A model generated the notes under the pieces. That model did no database searches and was not told the DNA's origin. It worked only from the letters and a program-made list of their open reading frames with translations. Positions 34,296-42,639 of a stretch of DNA of 64,000 nucleotides are shown here, one piece after another. Each line of letters begins with the position of its first letter. Position 1 is the first letter of the stretch. The stretch is from Amycolatopsis sp. NBRC 101858 (GTDB lineage: Bacteria > Actinomycetota > Actinomycetes > Mycobacteriales > Pseudonocardiaceae). The stretch lies in the NCBI RefSeq assembly GCF_030269325.1, contig NZ_BSTD01000002.1, forward strand, positions 930,001-994,000, read 5' to 3'. The position numbers and the translations under genes were made by a program.

Positions 34296-34640
34296 ATGAG
34301 TGATCACCCGGCGGCGCCCGTCGAGGCCTTCGAACCCCCTTACTACGTGGCCATCTTCACCACGGTGCGCACCGAGGAGCAGAGCGGCTACGGCGAGACG
34401 AACGCGCGCATGGAGGAGCTCGTCCAGGAGATTCCGGGGTACCTGGGGATGGACCACGCGCAGACTCCCGGCGGGCTGTCCATCACGGTCGGGTACTTCC
34501 GCGACGCCGACGCCCTCACGCGGTGGCGCACCGACACCGAGCACCGCGCGGCGCAGCAGCGCGGACGGGACGAGTGGTACCGGAGCTACACGCTGCACGT
34601 GGCGAAAGTGGAGCGGAGCCACGGGTTCACGCGAGCGTAG
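34296..34640 (+). CDS. Antibiotic biosynthesis monooxygenase (ABM)-like protein
   Basis: A 114-residue protein of the dimeric ferredoxin-like alpha/beta-barrel superfamily. The strand-helix pattern is VAIFTTVRTEEQSGYGETNA, then EIPGYLGMDHAQTPGG, LSITVGYFRDADALTRWRTD and the C-terminal RDEWYRSYTLHVAKVERSHG. Members include cofactor-free oxygenases and small stress proteins such as heme-degrading IsdG. The His and Trp pattern fits ABM, but no activity can be read. No ribosome-binding site is clear; TACGGT six bases before ATG 34296 suggests a leaderless message. It is divergent from the SNF2 gene. Confidence 0.85.
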   Translation: MSDHPAAPVEAFEPPYYVAIFTTVRTEEQSGYGETNARMEELVQEIPGYLGMDHAQTPGGLSITVGYFRDADALTRWRTDTEHRAAQQRGRDEWYRSYTLHVAKVERSHGFTRA

Positions 34641-34666
34641 CGCCGGGGCGGGGTGCCGCCCCGGCG
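34641..34666. terminator. Bidirectional hairpin terminator
   Basis: CGCCGGGGCGG / CCGCCCCGGCG, an 11-bp stem with a 4-base loop. It starts right after the monooxygenase stop and ends 12 bases before the end of the facing SDR gene. Confidence 0.75.
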
Positions 34667-34678
34667 ATGCCGTGACCT

Positions 34679-35428
34679 TCAGATCTGGTTCTCGCCGCCG
34701 TCGACGTACAGGTTGCTGCCGATGATGAAGCTGCTGTCCGCGGAGGCGAGGAAGGCCACCGCGGCGGCCGCCTCGTCCGGGTGGCCCATCCGGCCGATCG
34801 CGATGTCGCCGGCCAGTTTCGCCTTGAACTCGTCCTCGTTCTCCGCGCCGACCAGCTCGGTGATCCCGTTGGTGTCGATCGGTCCCGGCGAGACGGCGTT
34901 GACGCGGATGCCCCGGCCCGTGAGCTCCTTCGCCCAGGTCCGCGCGAACGACCGGACGGCGGCCTTGGACGCCGCGTACACGCCGAAGGCCGGGGTGCCG
35001 TTGTCGGCGGCGGTGGAGGCGTTCAGGATCACCGACGCGCCGTCGTTGAGCAGGGGCAACGCTTTCTGCACGGTGAGGAGCGTGCCCTTGACGTTGATGT
35101 CGAAGATCCGGTCGTACTCCTGCGCGGTGACCTGCTCGAGCGTCGCGAAGGCGGCGGTGGCCGCGTTCGCGAACAGCACGTCCAGGCCCTGACCGCGATC
35201 GCGGACCGCGTCGTACAGGCGGTCCAGGTCGGCCGGGTCCGTGATGTCCCCCGGCACCGCCGTGACGTCCCGGCCGATGATCTCGACGGCCTCGTCGAGC
35301 TCGGTCTTGCGCCGGCCGGTGATGAACACGTGCGCGCCTTCGGCGACCAGCCGGGCGGCGGTGGCCCGCCCGATCCCCCGCGTGCCACCGCCGGTGACGA
35401 CGGCGGTCTTTCCTTGCAGCTTTCCCAT
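34679..35428 (-). CDS. Short-chain dehydrogenase/reductase
   Basis: A 249-residue classical SDR: cofactor loop TGGGTRGIGRATA near residue 12, NAA-equivalent LFANAATAA, catalytic Ser in ILNASTAAD, YxxxK as YAASK and the C-terminal SDSSFIIGSNLYVDGGENQI. It probably oxidises or reduces a small alcohol or ketone. ATG 35428 has GGAGG upstream; an in-frame ATG at 35482 lies across the operator and is rejected. It is divergent from a TetR gene with two ACCGATCGGT palindromes between, so it is likely that regulator's target. Confidence 0.93.
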   Translation of the reverse strand: MGKLQGKTAVVTGGGTRGIGRATAARLVAEGAHVFITGRRKTELDEAVEIIGRDVTAVPGDITDPADLDRLYDAVRDRGQGLDVLFANAATAAFATLEQVTAQEYDRIFDINVKGTLLTVQKALPLLNDGASVILNASTAADNGTPAFGVYAASKAAVRSFARTWAKELTGRGIRVNAVSPGPIDTNGITELVGAENEDEFKAKLAGDIAIGRMGHPDEAAAAVAFLASADSSFIIGSNLYVDGGENQI

Positions 35429-35452
35429 TTCCGAACCTCCGCAGATTTCAGC

Positions 35453-35462
35453 ACCGATCGGT
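35453..35462. promoter_or_regulatory. TetR operator copy 1 (ACCGATCGGT)
   Basis: A perfect 10-bp palindrome 25 bases upstream of the SDR start. An identical copy lies 36 bases away. Confidence 0.75.
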
Positions 35463-35488
35463 ACAGATCTCGACCGTAGCACTTCCGG

Positions 35489-35498
35489 ACCGATCGGT
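35489..35498. promoter_or_regulatory. TetR operator copy 2 (ACCGATCGGT)
   Basis: The second perfect copy, 23 bases upstream of the TetR start and just before the TAGGAT -10-like box at 35509-35514. It would give autoregulation. Confidence 0.75.
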
Positions 35499-35520
35499 AC
35501 CGAAGGGGTAGGATGGGCTC

Positions 35521-36129
35521 ATGGACACCGCCGGGAAGACACCGATCGGCCGGCCACGCGGGTTCGACGCCGACGCGGCGCTCGAGCGGGCCATGGTCGT
35601 CTTCTGGGAGCAGGGCTACGAAGGCGCCAGCCTGACCGAGCTGACCGGCGCCATGGGCATCACGAAGACGAGCATGTACGCCGCCTTCGGCAACAAAGAG
35701 GACCTGTTCCGCAAAGCCTTGGAGCGCTACGAAGAAGGCCCCGCGGCATACGTGGCCCGGGCGCTGCAGCAGCCGACGGCCCGGGAGGTCGCGACGGCAT
35801 TCCTCGCCGGCGCGGTCGGGGCGAGCACCCGCCCCGGCTGCCCGTCCGGCTGCCTGGGCGTCCAGGGCTCACTGGCCGCGGGCGAGGCCGGGCGGACCGC
35901 CCGCGACACCCTCGCCGACTGGCGCGACAAGGGCCGCCTGCACCTCCAGGACCGGTTCCGGCAAGCCGTCGACGAGGGCGACCTGCCCCCGGAAGCCGAT
36001 CCGGGCCTGCTCGCCCGGTACCTCATGACGGTGGCGAACGGCATCGCCGTCCAAGCCGCGGGTGGCGCCGGCCGCGACGAACTCCAGCAGGTGGCCGACG
36101 TCGCCCTGCGGAACTGGCCACCCGCCTGA
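35521..36129 (+). CDS. TetR-family repressor of the divergent SDR
   Basis: A 202-residue TetR regulator. The HTH covers FDADAALERAMVVFWEQGYE and TELTGAMGITKTSMYAAFG. The C-terminal ligand domain has the GCPSGCLGVQGSLAAGEAG segment typical of AcrR/NemR-like members; its two nearby Cys could be redox sensors. ATG 35521 lies six bases after TAGGAT, which could be a leaderless -10; GGGTAGGATGGG also resembles a weak ribosome-binding site. With the divergent SDR and paired ACCGATCGGT sites it forms a self-contained sensor-enzyme unit for a reactive small molecule. Confidence 0.92.
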   Translation: MDTAGKTPIGRPRGFDADAALERAMVVFWEQGYEGASLTELTGAMGITKTSMYAAFGNKEDLFRKALERYEEGPAAYVARALQQPTAREVATAFLAGAVGASTRPGCPSGCLGVQGSLAAGEAGRTARDTLADWRDKGRLHLQDRFRQAVDEGDLPPEADPGLLARYLMTVANGIAVQAAGGAGRDELQQVADVALRNWPPA

Positions 36130-36240
36130 CCACCGCCGGCTCGCAAGCCGCCGACATGCGGCGTTCACCTCAGGTTCATCCTCCGGTCACTTCCCCGGGG
36201 CACCCCACCGCAGACGGCCCCCTCGGCAGGAAGGATCGCG

Positions 36241-36480
36241 ATGAGCACCCCGACCCTGGACACCCTGGCCTCCGAACAGCTCGACACCCACTTCGGCCAG
36301 CTCGAGGACCGGCTCAGCCACGACTACACCGGCGTGACCCGGACCCGGCTGCACGACCTCGTCAGCCGGGAACGCGCCCGGTTCACCGGTGCCCGCATCC
36401 ACGCGTTCGTGCCGATCCTGGTCGAACGCGCGGTCCGCACCACCTTGACCACACCGCCGGGCAAGCACCGCCGCGCGTAG
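36241..36480 (+). CDS. Small three-helix bundle protein
   Basis: A 79-residue all-helical protein (LDTHFGQLEDRLSHDYTGVT, TRLHDLVSRERARFTGARI, HAFVPILVERAVRTTL). The spacing fits actinobacterial three-helix bundle dimerisation-domain proteins seen next to anti-sigma or stress genes. GGAAGG precedes ATG 36241. Its charge pattern (many Arg and Glu) suggests a protein-protein adaptor. Function unknown. Confidence 0.8.
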   Translation: MSTPTLDTLASEQLDTHFGQLEDRLSHDYTGVTRTRLHDLVSRERARFTGARIHAFVPILVERAVRTTLTTPPGKHRRA

Positions 36481-36547
36481 CCACGGCACGAGCGGGCGGA
36501 TGCCACCGTCCTGGGCGAGAATGGGCCACCGACACCCCCGGAGGCCC

Positions 36548-37096
36548 ATGGTGTTCAGCCTCGGAGTCGCACCCCGCTCCACGGAAGTCACCGCGGCCGC
36601 GGCCGGCGACGACCTCGTGCCGCAGCCCGACGTCGTGATGGACCGCGGCTTCACCCTGCCCGCCCCGCCCGAGCGGGTGTGGCCGTGGTTCGCGCAGCTC
36701 GGCAAGAACCGGGCCGGCTGGTACCTGCCCACCTGGGTCGAGGCGCTCCTCCCCCGCCGTCGCCGCGCCCTGTGGCGGATCGATCCCGCGTTGCAGCATT
36801 TGCGCCCCGGCGACGTGATCGACGACTGGGGCGGCCGCGACGCGACGTTCGAGATCGTCACCCACGACCCGCCGCACGGCCTGGTCCACCGCTCCACCCG
36901 CGGGCGGCTCGAGCTCAGCTGGGCCATCCACCTCGCCGCGGACGGCGACGGCACCCGCGTCCACCTTCGCCTCCGCCTGGCCGGAGTCCGCCGCCGGCGC
37001 TTGGCCGAGTACGGCGGCGGGCTCCTGGACCTGCTGACCGTCGCCGGCCTCGCCGCCGGGCTCCGTGAGCGCGTGACCGCCGGGCGACGGGCGTGA
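36548..37096 (+). CDS. SRPBCC-fold (START/polyketide cyclase-like) protein
   Basis: A 182-residue protein of the SRPBCC ligand-binding fold: VVMDRGFTLPAPPERVWPWF, AQLGKNRAGWYLPTWVEALL, IDPALQHLRPGDVIDDWGG and FEIVTHDPPHGLVHRSTRG. The N-terminal strand and Trp-Pro-Trp motif start the typical hydrophobic cavity. The fold binds lipids, hormones or polyketides; no ligand is evident. GGAGG lies just upstream of ATG 36548, which is preferred to a longer frame from 36500. It is followed by a strong terminator. Confidence 0.8.
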   Translation: MVFSLGVAPRSTEVTAAAAGDDLVPQPDVVMDRGFTLPAPPERVWPWFAQLGKNRAGWYLPTWVEALLPRRRRALWRIDPALQHLRPGDVIDDWGGRDATFEIVTHDPPHGLVHRSTRGRLELSWAIHLAADGDGTRVHLRLRLAGVRRRRLAEYGGGLLDLLTVAGLAAGLRERVTAGRRA

Positions 37097-37097
37097 C

Positions 37098-37124
37098 GGG
37101 CCGGTGCCGCAGCGGCGCCGGCCC
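37098..37124. terminator. Hairpin terminator between convergent genes
   Basis: GGGCCGGTGCCGC and GCGGCGCCGGCCC pair around a single A over 13 bp with one T-G pair. It is placed right after the SRPBCC stop and before the end of the facing secreted-protein gene. Confidence 0.75.
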
Positions 37125-37129
37125 GGGGA

Positions 37130-38050
37130 TCAGTCGCCGCAGATCCCTTGTACCGCTGTCGGCCCCCAGGTGGCGTCGGTCGGCGTCGCCTCCACCGCGG
37201 CCGACTCCAGCTGGCTGCCCGGGAAGACCACCTGCAGGCCGGTACCGGGGAGCGGGACGTTGATCGCGGCACCGATGCCCAGCGTCTTGCTGCCGTTCCC
37301 GTTGCCACAGCGGGAAAACGCGACCTGCACCGGGTCGGAGTTCGGCGTCGTCGGCGACGACAGCCCGAAACTGGTCCCGTAGTTGCGGGGGAAGGGCGCA
37401 CAGACCGCGAACGCGTCGAGCTCCCAGGTGCCACTGAACCCGTCGGCGTCCTCCAGCGCCTTCACCTGGGCCACGCGGAAGGTCTCGGCGAACTCGTAGA
37501 CCAGCGTGGCCTGCCCGTCGGCGCCGAGGATCTGCGAGCCGAGGCCGAGCACCGCCTCGTTGTCCGACCCGCAGTCCGCGCGGGCGATCTGCGTCGAGTT
37601 CGACGAAATCGAGCGGCCCACGACCAGGTGCATCCCCGTGATCGGCGGCGCGCAGATCGCGAACGCCTGCACCGCCCAGTCGGCGGTCGTCCCCGGCGAC
37701 AACTCGAACGCTCCCGCCTCGTAGCTGTCCCGGCCGCCGGTCGTCGAGGGCGCCGGGCGCAGCTCGGACAGCACCACCCGCTCCGACTCCGGTGTCGTCG
37801 CCTGGACCTGCGCCCAGCCACCCCCACCGAGGACCTTCGTCCCGGCCGGGCACACCGCCGACGGCGCGAACTTCGGCGACTGCGAGTTGCCCGCGGACAG
37901 CGGCCCCACGACCACCTGCACCGTGCCCACCGCCGCCGCGGGCGCCGCCGTCACCACCTGCAGCCCGACGCACGTTCCCGCCGCCACCACCAGGCTCGCC
38001 GCCACCCGCAGGCCCCGCGAACGGAGCCCGCGCATTCGTGAAGCTCTCAT
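37130..38050 (-). CDS. Secreted repeat protein with conserved cysteines
   Basis: A 306-residue exported protein with a signal peptide ending around AAPAAA (residue 40). Three related units follow, each with a Cys near a Gly-rich turn: CPAGTKVLGGGGWAQV, CGSDNEAVLGLGSQIL and CGNGNGSKTLGIGAAI, and each closes with an aromatic strand such as WAVQAFAICAPP, WELDAFAVCAPF or VQGICGD. The paired Cys in each unit are likely disulphides. I do not recognise a family; it could be a wall-associated or secreted beta-rich protein. GGGGAGG precedes ATG 38050. Confidence 0.8.
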   Translation of the reverse strand: MRASRMRGLRSRGLRVAASLVVAAGTCVGLQVVTAAPAAAVGTVQVVVGPLSAGNSQSPKFAPSAVCPAGTKVLGGGGWAQVQATTPESERVVLSELRPAPSTTGGRDSYEAGAFELSPGTTADWAVQAFAICAPPITGMHLVVGRSISSNSTQIARADCGSDNEAVLGLGSQILGADGQATLVYEFAETFRVAQVKALEDADGFSGTWELDAFAVCAPFPRNYGTSFGLSSPTTPNSDPVQVAFSRCGNGNGSKTLGIGAAINVPLPGTGLQVVFPGSQLESAAVEATPTDATWGPTAVQGICGD

Positions 38051-38149
38051 TTCGTCCTCCCCAACCGGCTGTCGCCGATGTCGGTCGACCCGAACAGAAA
38101 GCCCACCGTGACACCGCCCGTCGACAATCCGGCGACAGCGCCGAGCCCG

Positions 38150-39310
38150 TCACCGATCGGCGGCCAGCACCGCCGCGAGGCCCGCACGCAGATCTTCGAC
38201 GAAGTACCCGGGGACCTCGAGCGAGGGGAAATGCCCGCCGGCTTCGGGCGCCCGCCACCGGACGATCTGCCGGTACCGCTCCTGCGCCCACGGACGCGGG
38301 CACTTCTCGATGTCGCGGGGGTACATGCTGATGGCCGCCGGGACGTCGACCCGGAGCTCGGGGTCGAGCGAGTTGTGGCTTTCGTAGTAGATGCGCGCCG
38401 CCGACGCACCGCTGCGCGTCAGCCAGTACAGGGTGACGTCGTCGAGAACGCGGTCCCGGGAAATCCGTTCGAACGGGCTGTCTTCGGTGTCCGACCACTC
38501 GGCGAACTTGTCGAGGATCCAGGCGAGCAGCCCGACCGGGGAGTCGACGAGTGCGTAGCCGATGGTCTGCGGCCGGGTCGCCTGCTGCTTCGCGTACGCC
38601 GCGCGGTGGTGCCAGAAATCGTGGGTTTCCTCGGTCCACGTGCGCTCGAGCGCGGTCAGCCCGGCCGTGCTCAACCCGGGCGGGCCCGCCGCGAACGTCG
38701 TGTGGATGCCGAGAACGTGCGCCGGGAACCGGCCGGCGAGCACCGTGGTGATGTTGCCGCCCCAGTCGCCGCCGTGCGCGGCGAACCTGCGGTAGCCGAG
38801 CCTGCCCATCAGGTCGACCCAGGCGGCCGCGATCTTTTCGGTTCCCCAGCCGGTGGTGGCCGGCTTGTCGCTGTACCCGAAGCCGGGCAACGACGGGACG
38901 ACTACGTGGAACGCCGGGGCGTCAGCGTCTTCCGGATCGGCCAGGTCGTCCACCACGTCGACGAACTCGGCGATGCTGCCCGGCCAGCCGTGCGTCAGGA
39001 GCAGCGGGGTGGCGTCCGCGCGCGCGGATCGGCGGTGCAGGAAGTGGATGCCCAGCTCGTCGATGGTCGTGCGGAACTGGCCGATCCGGTCGAGGCGCGC
39101 TTCGAACGCCCGCCAGTCGTACCCGGTGCGCCAGTAGTCCACGACCTCGGCGAGGTCGGCGAGCGGAACGCCCTGGTCCCATCGGCGAGGGCCGTGGACG
39201 GTCTCGGCCTCCGGCAGCCGCGCCGCGGCCAGCCGGGCGCGCAGATCGTCGAGGTCGGCGTCGGTCGCGCGGGCTTCGAATGCTCGGACGTCGCTGGTGG
39301 GACGGGGCAT
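38150..39310 (-). CDS. Epoxide hydrolase (alpha/beta-hydrolase with EHN domain)
   Basis: A 386-residue microsomal-type epoxide hydrolase. The N-terminal EHN region reads FEARATDADLDDLRARLAAA, and the oxyanion motif is HGWPGS. The nucleophile Asp lies in GGDWGG, an acid Asp/Glu is expected in the later helices, and the catalytic His is in GGHFPS. It would hydrolyse epoxides to diols, in detoxification or catabolism. AGGAGG precedes ATG 39310. It is divergent from a CGNR regulator, and the intergenic region holds two 17-bp palindromes 42 bases apart. Confidence 0.93.
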   Translation of the reverse strand: MPRPTSDVRAFEARATDADLDDLRARLAAARLPEAETVHGPRRWDQGVPLADLAEVVDYWRTGYDWRAFEARLDRIGQFRTTIDELGIHFLHRRSARADATPLLLTHGWPGSIAEFVDVVDDLADPEDADAPAFHVVVPSLPGFGYSDKPATTGWGTEKIAAAWVDLMGRLGYRRFAAHGGDWGGNITTVLAGRFPAHVLGIHTTFAAGPPGLSTAGLTALERTWTEETHDFWHHRAAYAKQQATRPQTIGYALVDSPVGLLAWILDKFAEWSDTEDSPFERISRDRVLDDVTLYWLTRSGASAARIYYESHNSLDPELRVDVPAAISMYPRDIEKCPRPWAQERYRQIVRWRAPEAGGHFPSLEVPGYFVEDLRAGLAAVLAADR

Positions 39311-39351
39311 GAGACCTCCTGGCCGTCGCGGGCCGGCTGCACCCTGCTGTG

Positions 39352-39368
39352 AACCGGCTTAGACGGTT
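39352..39368. promoter_or_regulatory. Palindrome A of the epoxide hydrolase/CGNR divergon
   Basis: AACCGGCTTAGACGGTT, an imperfect 17-bp palindrome of the pattern AACC-N9-GGTT. Its centre is 42 bases from palindrome B, which equals four helix turns. Confidence 0.65.
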
Positions 39369-39393
39369 CTAACATGCCTTCTCGATTTCGAGC

Positions 39394-39410
39394 AACCTGC
39401 TAAGCTGGTT
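39394..39410. promoter_or_regulatory. Palindrome B of the epoxide hydrolase/CGNR divergon
   Basis: AACCTGCTAAGCTGGTT, 14 of 16 symmetric positions, covering the TAAGCT -10-like box at 39401-39406 and ending two bases before the CGNR start. Confidence 0.7.
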
Positions 39411-39412
39411 CC

Positions 39413-39988
39413 ATGCGCGTCGAGTTCCCGGAGTTTCGCCTCGGTACCGTGCTGGCGACCAGCTTCACGGGGACGCTGTCGGAGCGTCATGGCGAAGCCG
39501 TGGAACGCATTCCCACGCCGCAGCGGCTCGTCGACTGGCTGGCGGTGTACGGCCTCGCCGTGGACTCCTGCACCCCGGCCCAGCTCGATCTCGCCCGCGC
39601 ACTGAGGGAGTCGATCCACGCCGCCGCGACCGCGGCCGCGACGCAGGAGGCTCTCCCCGAGTCCGCGGTGCAGGTCATCAACGACCGCAGCGCCCAAGGC
39701 CGGGCCGCGGCCGTCCTGACGCCCGAGGGCGAGCGCCGCTGGCAGCTCAGCTCGGCTTCCCGCGTGGAAGACGCCCTCGGCGTGATCGCCGCCGACGCGA
39801 TCGGCATCATCGCGGGCGAACGCGACGGGAAACTGGCCCTGTGCGCATCGCCGACCTGCCGAGCCGCCTTCTTCGACACCAGCCAGAGCCGCACCCGCAA
39901 GTGGTGTGACATGAACACGTGCGGGAATCGTCAGAAGAAAGCCCGCTTCCTCGCCACGCACGGCAAAAAACCGCGATCTGCGGACTGA
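39413..39988 (+). CDS. CGNR zinc-finger regulator (ABATE domain)
   Basis: A 191-residue protein: an N-terminal ABATE-like domain (residues 1-135, with LVDWLAVYGLAVDSCTPAQL and helical ARALRESIHAAATAAATQEA) and a C-terminal CGNR zinc finger with CASPTCRAAFFDTS and KWCDMNTCGNRQKKA. Such proteins are thought to act as transcription factors, with the ABATE part binding a stress ligand. ATG 39413 lies six bases after TAAGCT, so the transcript is probably leaderless. It should bind the twin palindromes and control the divergent epoxide hydrolase and itself. Confidence 0.9.
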   Translation: MRVEFPEFRLGTVLATSFTGTLSERHGEAVERIPTPQRLVDWLAVYGLAVDSCTPAQLDLARALRESIHAAATAAATQEALPESAVQVINDRSAQGRAAAVLTPEGERRWQLSSASRVEDALGVIAADAIGIIAGERDGKLALCASPTCRAAFFDTSQSRTRKWCDMNTCGNRQKKARFLATHGKKPRSAD

Positions 39989-40018
39989 TCGCCGCCGCTG
40001 CCCACGAGAGGGCGCTCA

Positions 40019-40544
40019 TCACTTGAAGGGCGGACTCTCGGCGCTTGCGACGTTCCTGCCGTCGAGGGTGAGATCGACATGGACCTTGTACTCCCCCGAT
40101 TCCTTCGGGAGCGGCACCCAAAGGTCGACTGACGTCGTATCGTGGTCAGTCGACGGCCTCAGCTCGTAGGCAAGGTTCGTGTTCAGCCAGTCACCATGAA
40201 GCCGAACCTTCCCGTCGACCGACATCGGCGCTGAGTGCGACACCAACCGGTTCCCGAGTATCATCCGTGTACCGAGCATCCGAGAGCACCTTGAGCACTC
40301 GCTCCGCCACTTGGTCGGGCGGCACACGATTTCCGGCGAGATCCGCGGAGTAGCCGACGATTGCAGGCAACACCACGAGGTCGACCGGCAAGCCTGGACC
40401 TGCGTCCTTCATGATCTTGTCCGCGGCAGAACGAACCGCCTTGTCATCAAGACCACCCGGAAGTTTCAGGTGTGTTTGCGGCCGGCCGGCAGAACCGCTC
40501 GTGGTGGTCACGCGTTTCGACGGTTGAATGGCCGATGGGCGCAC
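40019..40544 (-). pseudogene. Frameshifted hypothetical gene
   Basis: Two overlapping minus-strand frames make one sensible protein. The first reads LKLPGGLDDKAVRSAADKIM, then PVDLVVLPAIVGYSADLAGN, PPDQVAERVLKVLSDARYTD and REPVGVALSADV. The second continues DGKVRLHGDWLNTNLAYELR, then TTSVDLWVPLPKESGEYKVH and DLTLDGRNVASAESPPFK to the stop at 40019. They would join at about 40215-40225 with one extra base. No credible N-terminal part or start is visible upstream, so a further lesion is likely. The C-terminal sheet suggests an extracytoplasmic beta-rich domain. A sequencing error at the junction is an alternative. Confidence 0.6.
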
Positions 40545-41067
40545 CGTCGTCGAGGTCGTCGTCGACTCCGTCCGGCTGGGCGTTGGCCATGACGCTGCTG
40601 GTACTCACTCAGCGGGATACCCGGTGTCGCACGAATCGCCCCCGCACCCAGGATCCCCACCTTCACCTTTTCAGCCATTGCCACCGCGACCTGACTTGAA
40701 CCACTGTGCGTCCGGCTGTTCGCTTGGCCATCGGATGCCCGCACGATTGCTCGAAGAACACCGCGAGACCGCCGGGATTCCGACGATCTGCCCGGTGAAT
40801 CGGTGCCCCTCCCGTCGTAACTACTCCGAGGTGGTCGCCGAAGAGCGGGCTTCAGTCGACCTTTTGCAGCCTTTCTTACCGGCGCTCCCGTCCACGTCGA
40901 GTGCCACTGGTCACCGGTGGCCGCAAGTGCTTTGTCCCCCTTGCGAGCTACCCGGCCTGCTCGCTCCGGGGTGACGTTTTCGCCCTCCCGATCTCGGTAG
41001 CTTCGTCGCCTCAAGGCAGGCGGGGAGCCAGCAGGGCTGCCGCCGCTGGAATCGGAGGGCGAGCACC
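40545..41067. other. Intergenic stretch without a supported gene
   Basis: Frames in this stretch are interrupted or lack ribosome-binding sites. A short frame beginning MAEKVKVGILGAGAI at about 40680 (minus) may be residual N-terminal coding from the broken gene next to it. The right part presumably holds the promoter of the S33 peptidase gene. Confidence 0.4.
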
Positions 41068-42618
41068 ATGAGGAAGACACGCGGGTTACGGGGCCATCGG
41101 TTCGCCGCGGCCCTGGCGGTCACCACCCTGACCGTTCTCGGCGTGGCCGCGTGCGACAGCGCGGATGACGAAGACACCCCGGCGGCCGCGGCGCTCGCGT
41201 GGGGACCGTGCCCGGCGGCGGCGCCGGGCGTCACCCGGGATCCGCGGCTCACCTGCGCGAAGGTGAAGGTCCCCCTCGACTACGGTCACCCGGACGGCAC
41301 GACGATCGAGGTCGGGATCTCCAAGCTGGGCGCCACCGATCCCGCGAAACGCCACGGCGTCCTGCTGCTGAACCCCGGCGGCCCGGCGCTCGCGGGGCTC
41401 GACACGCCCGGCGCGATGGCCCCGACGCTGCCGAAGTCCGTCCTGGACGGCTACGACCTCATCGGCTTCGATCCACGCGGTGTCGGGACCAGCACCCCGC
41501 AGAGCTGCGGCCTCGAAAACCCCAGTGTGGCCGCGCTCTTCCCCTACCCCGCCGCCGACGGCTCGATCGACGCGAACGTCCAAGCCGCGCGCGCCACGGC
41601 CGGGAAGTGCGCTGCCCAGGCCGGGGAGAACCTGCGCTACTTCACCACCGCCAACACCGCGCGCGACCTCGACCGCGTCCGCGAAGCCCTCGGTGAAGCC
41701 AAGATCTCGTACTGGGGCCAGTCCTACGGCACCTACCTCGGAGCCGTCTACAACGCGCTCTACCCGGACCGGGCCGACCGCGTGATCCTCGAGGGCAACG
41801 TCGATCCCGCCCACGTCTGGGCCGGTGAAGCGGAGAGCTGGGGCAAGGGCATGGCCGAACGGTTCCCCGACGCCGCCGCCGTCGCCGCCGCGCAGAACAG
41901 CGCCCTCGGACTCGGCGCCACCCCCGCCGAAGTCACCCGGGCCTACCTCGCGCTCGCCGATCGGCTCGACCGGCGGCCGGCGCCGGTTCCCGGCACGCCG
42001 CAGTCGTTGAGCGGGGCGATGCTGCGCGGGGTCACCTACGCGCTGCTGATCCACAACGACACGTTGCCGGTGCTCGCCCAGGTCTGGAAGGCCGCCGCGG
42101 ACCTGGCCGACGGTCACGTCACCGAAGCCGACGGCAAGGTCCTCACGCAGGTGTTCGCCGACTCCCCGGCCACCCCGGGCGTTCCCGCGGACAACCAGGC
42201 GACCATGTTCCTGGCCCTCACCTGCGGCGACGCCGAGTGGTCCCACGACGTCGGCAGCTACGCCCAGCGCACCGCCGCCGACCGGAAGGCCTGGCCCCTG
42301 ACCGCGGGCATGCCGGCGAACATCTGGCCGTGCGCGTTCTGGCCGCAACCGGCCGAGAAGCCGGTCGCGGTGACCGCGGAAGGCACGCGCAACACGCTGA
42401 TCCTGCAGAACCGCCGCGACCACGCCACGCCGTGGGACTCCGGAATCGGCCTGCGCCACGCACTCGGCAACCGCGCCGCGTTCGTCGGCGTCGACAACGG
42501 CGGGCACTACGTCTACCACGAAGGCTCGGCCTGCGCCGACAACGCCACCGTGGCGTTCCTCGACACCGGCCGGCTGCCGGAGAAGGACCTCGACTGCACC
42601 GACGTCACGCGGCAGTGA
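41068..42618 (+). CDS. S33-family peptidase lipoprotein (tripeptidyl aminopeptidase type)
   Basis: A 516-residue exported alpha/beta-hydrolase with a lipobox ending at Cys29 (TVLGVAAC). The N-terminal half carries the oxyanion HG-type turn LLLNPGGPALAG, and the nucleophile Ser lies in YWGQSYGTYLG. The C-terminal TAP-like half holds Asp in NRRDHATPWDSG and His in NGGHYVYHE. The family removes tripeptides or dipeptides from peptide N-termini or hydrolyses small esters. GGAGGGCGAG precedes ATG 41068. It is a single gene, closed by a strong terminator at 42640-42684. Confidence 0.92.
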   Translation: MRKTRGLRGHRFAAALAVTTLTVLGVAACDSADDEDTPAAAALAWGPCPAAAPGVTRDPRLTCAKVKVPLDYGHPDGTTIEVGISKLGATDPAKRHGVLLLNPGGPALAGLDTPGAMAPTLPKSVLDGYDLIGFDPRGVGTSTPQSCGLENPSVAALFPYPAADGSIDANVQAARATAGKCAAQAGENLRYFTTANTARDLDRVREALGEAKISYWGQSYGTYLGAVYNALYPDRADRVILEGNVDPAHVWAGEAESWGKGMAERFPDAAAVAAAQNSALGLGATPAEVTRAYLALADRLDRRPAPVPGTPQSLSGAMLRGVTYALLIHNDTLPVLAQVWKAAADLADGHVTEADGKVLTQVFADSPATPGVPADNQATMFLALTCGDAEWSHDVGSYAQRTAADRKAWPLTAGMPANIWPCAFWPQPAEKPVAVTAEGTRNTLILQNRRDHATPWDSGIGLRHALGNRAAFVGVDNGGHYVYHEGSACADNATVAFLDTGRLPEKDLDCTDVTRQ

Positions 42619-42639
42619 CGGCTCCGGCCCGAATGTCGT

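Noticed and set aside
40508..41080. A 190-residue minus-strand frame
   Set aside because: Composition is Arg/Ser-rich without domains, and it overlaps the promoter side of the S33 peptidase gene. Only a short internal part may be a relic.
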